DNA of 9,314 nucleotides from Methylacidiphilum sp. (lineage in GTDB: Bacteria > Verrucomicrobiota > Verrucomicrobiia > CAIQCK01), in assembly GCA_020718125.1 (NCBI GenBank), contig DYDC01000086.1:1-9314 (forward strand). Reading direction: 5' to 3'. The translations under genes were made by a program, and so were the position numbers. Numbering within the stretch: position 1 is the first letter of the stretch; each line of letters begins with the position of its first letter. The notes beneath the pieces were generated by a model that had not been told where the DNA came from, searched no databases, and saw nothing but the letters and a program-made list of their open reading frames with translations. This document shows positions 5,388 to 9,314 of the stretch, in pieces.

Positions 5388-7235
5388 ATGGCTGCCAGCA
5401 GTTTGCCAAACGCGGATCGCGTAGCGAAGCATTTGTGCTTCGGCCTTCAGTTTCGTCTTCTGTCTGCCCTGACGTTCCTCCTGTCTCTCATTACCGCCTG
5501 CGGCGGCTCGCCGAACCCCGGCGGCAAGCCCGGCGAGATGGTCTATTACAGCGAGGGTGGCGACATCAAAGGCTTCGATCCCGTCCGCGCCAGCGATGTG
5601 GACAGCGCGCTGGCGGTCTATAAAATCTACGAAGGGCTGGTCGAATACGACTACCTCTACCGGCCCTACCGCGTCGTGCCGGTGCTGGCCGAATCACTGC
5701 CGGAGATTTCCGCCGACGGACTGACCTACACCTTCAAGCTCAAGAAGGGCGTCCGTTTCCAAGACGACCCGTGTTTCCCCGGCGGCAAGGGCCGCGAAGT
5801 CACGGCGGAGGATTTCATCTACAGTTTCAAGCGGTTGATGGACGCCAAGAACCTCGCCACCGGCTCGTGGGTCTTCGCCGGACACGTCCTCGGCGTGGAC
5901 GAATGGAGCAAGGCCAGTGAAGACCGCGGCAAACCCACCGACTACACGCGGCCGATCCAAGGTTTCGAGGCGCCCGACCGTTACACGCTTCGCATCCGGC
6001 TCAAGGACCCGTATCCGCAACTGCTCTGGGTGCTGACGATGCAATACACCTTCGCCATGCCGCGCGAGGCCGTCGAGTTCTACAAGGACGACCTCCTCAA
6101 CCATCCCGTCGGCACCGGCCCGTATCGGCTCAAGCGTTGGCAGCGCAACTACCGCATGGAGTTCGAGCGCAACCCGGCCTTCCACGGCCAGCTTTACCCA
6201 AGCGAGGGCGCGCCGGGCGACCGCGAGAAGGGCCTGCTCGCCGACGCCGGCAAACCGCTGCCGTTCATTGACCGCATCATCCTTTACAACGTCCGCGAGT
6301 ATTACACATGGTGGCAGATGTTCCTGCGCGGCCAGATTTTCAGCGTCGGCATCAGCAAGGACTACTTCAACAAAGTCGTCAACACCGACCTCGAACTGAC
6401 GCCCGACATGGTCAAGCGCGGCATCGTGCTCCGCAAAGAGCCGCAGATGGATGTCTTCTACCTCGGCTTCAACTGGGAAGACCCTGTCGTCGGCAACGGC
6501 AAGACGACCGAGGAAGCCGAGCGCCATCGCAAGCTGCGCCGCGCCATCGCCTGCTCGTTCAACCAGGAGCAGATCAAGGAGACCTACGCCGGCCGCATGA
6601 TTCCCGCCGCCGGCCCGATCACCCCCGGCACGACCGGCTACGACCCGGCCAAACCTTACCCGTGGAAATTCAATCTCGACCTCGCGTGCAAGCTGCTCGC
6701 CGAGGCCGGTTATCCCGATGGCAAGGACGCCCGCACCGGCAAGCGGCTGCGTCTGTCGCTCGACATGGGCGGCGCCGGCGACGCCGAGACGCGGCAGTTG
6801 GGCGAGATGTATGTCAACTTCGTGCGCCAGACCGGCGTCGAGATGACCATCAACTTCTCGCTTCAGCCCGAGCACTGGCGGAAGCTTGAGCGCAAGGAAA
6901 CGCAGATGTTCAGCAGCGGCTGGGTGATGGACTACCCCGACGCGCAGAACGTCCTGCAGCTCTGGTATGGCCCGAACGAATCGCCAGGCGTCAACCACTG
7001 CAACTACAAGAATCCCGAGTTCGACAAGCTCTACCAGCGCATCCTGACCATGCAGAACTCGCCCGAGCGGACGGCGATCTACAAGCAGATGGTGGACATG
7101 ATTGTGGACGATTGCCCCGGCGTGTTCATGTTCCACCGCTTGACCTACGCGCTCTTGCGCGACTGGGTGGTCAATTTCAAACCGCACGATTTCCCGTATC
7201 CGAATGTGAAATTTTACAAGGTGCTGAAACATTGA
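5388..7235 (+). CDS. ABC transporter family 5 solute-binding lipoprotein (peptide/OppA-DppA type)
   Basis: Captures a ligand outside the inner membrane and hands it to the two permeases encoded next. From ATG 5388 it has 615 residues. A hydrophobic stretch (LLSALTFLLSLITAC) ends at a cysteine codon at 5499-5501 (residue 38) within a lipobox-like ITAC followed by GGS, so lipid anchoring is likely. The mature part shows the family 5 pattern: GDIKGFDPVRASDVDSA, the DGLTYTFKLKKGVRF element, VTAEDFIYSFKRLMD, then HPVGTGPYRLKRW. A C-terminal lobe with SSGWVMDYPDAQNVLQLWY and NPEFDKLY follows. Length and motifs fit OppA/DppA-like proteins; the ligand cannot be told (peptide is most likely, nickel or sugars are possible). 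The start is uncertain: in-frame TTG at 5352 or TTG at 5433 are alternatives, there is no good Shine-Dalgarno site, and the N-terminal codons overlap a hairpin and repeat-like sequence. No promoter is recognised upstream. Confidence 0.88.
   Translation: MAASSLPNADRVAKHLCFGLQFRLLSALTFLLSLITACGGSPNPGGKPGEMVYYSEGGDIKGFDPVRASDVDSALAVYKIYEGLVEYDYLYRPYRVVPVLAESLPEISADGLTYTFKLKKGVRFQDDPCFPGGKGREVTAEDFIYSFKRLMDAKNLATGSWVFAGHVLGVDEWSKASEDRGKPTDYTRPIQGFEAPDRYTLRIRLKDPYPQLLWVLTMQYTFAMPREAVEFYKDDLLNHPVGTGPYRLKRWQRNYRMEFERNPAFHGQLYPSEGAPGDREKGLLADAGKPLPFIDRIILYNVREYYTWWQMFLRGQIFSVGISKDYFNKVVNTDLELTPDMVKRGIVLRKEPQMDVFYLGFNWEDPVVGNGKTTEEAERHRKLRRAIACSFNQEQIKETYAGRMIPAAGPITPGTTGYDPAKPYPWKFNLDLACKLLAEAGYPDGKDARTGKRLRLSLDMGGAGDAETRQLGEMYVNFVRQTGVEMTINFSLQPEHWRKLERKETQMFSSGWVMDYPDAQNVLQLWYGPNESPGVNHCNYKNPEFDKLYQRILTMQNSPERTAIYKQMVDMIVDDCPGVFMFHRLTYALLRDWVVNFKPHDFPYPNVKFYKVLKH
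5425..5442 (+). repeat. 7-bp hairpin at the 5' end of the binding-protein gene
   Basis: CGAAGCA (5425-5431), loop TTTG, and TGCTTCG (5436-5442) form a perfect stem. It falls in the part that would encode the extended signal-peptide N-region. This suggests that the region may be intergenic repeat sequence and that the true start may lie at TTG 5433 or nearby. Confidence 0.45.
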
Positions 7236-7242
7236 CAAAGAA

Positions 7243-7315
7243 GTAATGCGTAACGAGTAATGCGTAAGGTCTGTAGTCGGTGGCCACGCATTACGCATTA
7301 CGCATTACGCATTAC
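7243..7315 (+). repeat. GCATTAC heptamer array with inverted copies
   Basis: GCATTAC is repeated four times perfectly at 7288-7315. On the left, GTAATGCGTAA occurs twice (7243-7253 and 7257-7267), which is the reverse complement of the TTACGCATTAC units on the right. The two arms, about 20 bases apart, could fold into a long hairpin. The element fills the spacer between the binding protein and the first permease. Its frames read as ITHYALR-like peptides, which lengthen spurious N-termini in automatic gene calls. Confidence 0.85.
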
Positions 7316-7319
7316 AAAC

Positions 7320-8291
7320 ATGACCGCCTACATCATCCGCCGTCTCTTGACCGTGATTCCGATCACGCTCGGCGTGCTGTTGCTGGTCTTCACGATTTAC
7401 CGTGTCATCGGCGGCGACCCGGCGGTGCGGTTGGCTGGAAAAAACGCCACGCCGGCGAAGATCGAGCAGATTCGGAAACAGTTCGGCTACGACAAACCGA
7501 AGTTCTTCAACTGGCAGGAAGCGGCAAAGACGGGCCAGCCGATGGCGGTCTTTGACTCGCAGTTCTGGCAGGTCGTCCGGCAGTTCGCCCAATTCGAATT
7601 CGGCAAATCGCTCCAGAGCAACCAGCGCATCTCCCGCATGATGGCCGACGGCGTCGTGCCGTCACTCTGCATCACCACGCCGATTTTCCTGATTGAGATC
7701 ACCGTCGCCATCGCGCTGGCACTGCTCTGCGCGTTCTACAGGAACACCTGGCTCGACCGGACGTTCGTCGTCATCTCCATCGTCGGCATGAGCATCAGCG
7801 GTCTCGTTTACATCATGCTCGGCCAGTATTTCTTCGCCTTTAAGCTTGGCTGGTTCCCGGTGTGGGGATTCGAGGGCGTCAACTACGTGCTCCTGCCAGT
7901 CGCCATCGGCGTCGTCGCCGGCATCGGCGGCAGCCTGCGGTTCTACCGCACCATCATGCTCGACGAGATGTATCAGGACTACGTCCGCACCGCGTTCGCC
8001 AAGGGCGCTTCGCAGCGGCAGGTTCTCTTCAAGCATGTCCTGAAGAACGCGGCCATCCCGATCCTGACCAACGTCGTCGTCGCCATCCCGTTCCTCTACA
8101 CCGGCTCGCTGATGCTGGAGAGCTTCTTCGGCATCCCCGGCCTCGGCCGCATGACCGTGGACGCCATCTACACCGGCGATGAGCCGGTCTTGTTCGCGAT
8201 GGTGTTCATCGGCTCGGTCATCTTCGTCATCGCAAACCTGATCACCGACCTCTGCTACACGTGGGCCGACCCGCGCATCCGACTGCAATGA
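7320..8291 (+). CDS. ABC transporter permease, OppB/DppB type
   Basis: Inner-membrane channel subunit of the importer served by the preceding binding protein. The 323 residues are the typical length. The N-terminus MTAYIIRRLLTVIPITLGVLL is the hallmark start of DppB-like permeases, with TM1 at about 8-30. A long external loop (about 31-110) ends in the FEFGKSLQSNQ element. Further helices lie at about 112-140, 147-174, 187-207, 245-267 and 289-312. The EAA loop that contacts the ATPase is visible at about 219-243 (DYVRTAFAKGASQRQVLFKHVLKNAA), and the end WADPRIRLQ is also typical. ATG 7320 is chosen; an upstream in-frame ATG at 7260 would add 20 residues translated from the heptamer array. 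There is no Shine-Dalgarno site, as the array runs almost up to the start. Confidence 0.95.
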   Translation: MTAYIIRRLLTVIPITLGVLLLVFTIYRVIGGDPAVRLAGKNATPAKIEQIRKQFGYDKPKFFNWQEAAKTGQPMAVFDSQFWQVVRQFAQFEFGKSLQSNQRISRMMADGVVPSLCITTPIFLIEITVAIALALLCAFYRNTWLDRTFVVISIVGMSISGLVYIMLGQYFFAFKLGWFPVWGFEGVNYVLLPVAIGVVAGIGGSLRFYRTIMLDEMYQDYVRTAFAKGASQRQVLFKHVLKNAAIPILTNVVVAIPFLYTGSLMLESFFGIPGLGRMTVDAIYTGDEPVLFAMVFIGSVIFVIANLITDLCYTWADPRIRLQ

Positions 8292-8319
8292 ACGCAACTC
8301 AATCAACCAGAATTCAGAT

Positions 8320-8378
8320 GGCAAAATCATTGGGGGCAAAATCATGTTTTTATGATTTTGCCAAACATGATTTTGCCC
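8320..8378 (+). repeat. Fourfold GGCAAAATCAT inverted repeat between permease genes
   Basis: GGCAAAATCAT occurs at 8320-8330 and 8335-8345, and its reverse complement ATGATTTTGCC at 8352-8362 and 8367-8377. Inner copies pair around a GTTTTT loop and outer copies extend the stem beyond a 4-by-4 internal loop. Alternatively GGGCAAAATCATG (8334-8346) pairs with CATGATTTTGCCC (8366-8378) over 13 bases. The A/T-rich element contrasts sharply with the surrounding GC-rich genes and fills half of the 112-base spacer. It may be a mobile or REP-like palindrome, or a processing or attenuation site within the operon mRNA. Confidence 0.85.
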
Positions 8379-8403
8379 TCCGTTGCGTCTCTCGCGCCAA
8401 CCC

Positions 8404-9314
8404 ATGACCGACACCGCCACCAACCCAGCCGCGCTCGCCGCGAAGCCCCAGACCCTCTGGAGCACCGCGTGGCGGCAGTTCCGCCGCAATCGGCTGGCGG
8501 TCATCTGCCTCGGCATCGTGGCGGTCTATCTCGGCATCTTCCTCTACGCGGAAACGGTCTATTGGGTCGCCAAGGCCCGCGATGTCATCCCGTCCTACAA
8601 AGTTGCCGACTTCGCCGCCCGCAACGCGCATCCCTCCGCCACCCACTGGATCGGCGCCGACTTCGCCGGTCGCGACAATCTCGCGCAGCTCATCCAAGGC
8701 GTCCGCATCGCGTTCGAGATCGCATTTCTCACGAGCGCCATCCTCATCCCGCTCGGCTTCCTGCTCGGCGCGCTCGCGGGCTACTTTGGCCGCTGGGTGG
8801 ACAACACCATCATCTGGCTCTACTCGGTCGTGGACTCGGTTCCCAGCATCCTCTCGATCATCTCCATCAGCTACGTCGTCGGCCGCGGCATGAAGGGCAT
8901 CGTTATCGGCATGGGCCTCGTCGCGTGGGTCGGCCTTTGCCGCCTCATCCGCGGCGAATACCTCAAGCACAAGCAACGCGCCTACGTCGCCGCCGCGCGC
9001 GCCCTCGGCGCGGGCCATCTCACCGTGATGTTCCGGCACATCGCGCCCAACGTGCTGCACATCATCATCATCGTGTTCACGCTCGCCTTCCCGCGGTTCA
9101 TCCTGACCGAAGTCATCCTGAGCTACCTCGGCGTCGGCATCACCGGCGAGCCGAGCTGGGGCGTGATGATCAACGACGCCAAGCAGCGCCTCTGGCTCGG
9201 CGTCTGGTGGGAACTCGGCGGCGCCACCGCCGCGATGTTCTTCCTTGTGCTCGCCCTAAACATCGTCGGCGACGCCCTGCGCGACGCGCTCGACCCGAAA
9301 CTGAAGACGGCGGA
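8404..9314 (+). CDS. ABC transporter permease, OppC/DppC type (partial, runs off the window)
   Basis: Second channel subunit of the importer, pairing with the permease before it. The reading frame is open from ATG 8404 to the last base, 303 full codons. It ends in ALDPKLKTA, the usual C-terminal region of DppC-type proteins, so few residues should be missing. Visible features are an N-terminal cytoplasmic part and TM1 at about 29-48, then the family motif HWIGADFAGRD (81-91). Helices follow near 104-127, 133-158, 163-180 and 217-240, with a last one near 272-290. The EAA loop is at about 194-216 (YVAAARALGAGHLTVMFRHIAPN), and SYLGVGITGEPSWGVMI at 240-256 is also typical. No Shine-Dalgarno site is seen. 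ATPase subunits (OppD/OppF type) are expected after the window but are not visible. Confidence 0.95.
   Translation, partial: MTDTATNPAALAAKPQTLWSTAWRQFRRNRLAVICLGIVAVYLGIFLYAETVYWVAKARDVIPSYKVADFAARNAHPSATHWIGADFAGRDNLAQLIQGVRIAFEIAFLTSAILIPLGFLLGALAGYFGRWVDNTIIWLYSVVDSVPSILSIISISYVVGRGMKGIVIGMGLVAWVGLCRLIRGEYLKHKQRAYVAAARALGAGHLTVMFRHIAPNVLHIIIIVFTLAFPRFILTEVILSYLGVGITGEPSWGVMINDAKQRLWLGVWWELGGATAAMFFLVLALNIVGDALRDALDPKLKTA

Noticed and set aside
5694..7298. Minus-strand open frame of 534 codons over the binding-protein gene
   Set aside because: It begins in the heptamer repeat and is antisense to a gene with clear family 5 motifs.
7288..7315. CRISPR array
   Set aside because: The unit is seven bases with no spacers between copies.
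7260..7319. Upstream extension of the first permease from ATG 7260
   Set aside because: Those 20 residues (containing RITHYALRIT) are translated from the heptamer array; the family start motif begins at ATG 7320.

Overview
The window is a GC-rich (clearly above 60% by eye) bacterial chromosomal segment with seven genes, two of them housekeeping operons and one an ABC importer. My best guess for the host is a Verrucomicrobiota-type or related PVC bacterium. That guess rests on the pgk-tpiA-secG order, the scarcity of Shine-Dalgarno sequences at several starts, and the short intergenic repeats that read as ITHYALR-like peptides. It is a recollection-based inference, not a proven placement.

Left part, minus strand (15-2540): a complete transketolase gene whose stop overlaps the start of a small cysteine-containing gene. 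That small gene resembles the C_GCAxxG_C_C redox family and is split over two frames, with an apparent +1 shift near 387. Middle part, plus strand (2835-5287): phosphoglycerate kinase, triosephosphate isomerase and SecG in tight succession, an operon of lower glycolysis and Calvin/pentose enzymes plus the small Sec translocon subunit. The 294-base gap between tkt and pgk is a divergent promoter region. It holds a very good sigma70-type promoter for pgk (TTGACG-17-TAATAT), a plausible one for tkt (TTGTAT-16-TATAGT), and a roughly 125-base GC-rich pgk leader with possible alternative hairpins.

Right part, plus strand (5388-9314): a lipoprotein-type family 5 solute-binding protein followed by two OppB/DppB- and OppC/DppC-type permeases. 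The second permease runs off the window end. Together they form a peptide (or nickel/other family 5 ligand) ABC importer whose ATPase genes are expected downstream.

The most unusual content is in the gaps. Three short intergenic spacers around the transporter genes each carry a different repeat class: purine-rich GAAGGC/CCGAA repeats with hairpins before the binding protein, a GCATTAC heptamer array with inverted copies before the first permease, and a fourfold GGCAAAATCAT inverted repeat before the second permease. The heptamer motif also occurs at the left window edge. I see no evidence of a CRISPR array, phage, transposase, tRNA, rRNA or a new defence system. The coding content is ordinary central metabolism and transport.
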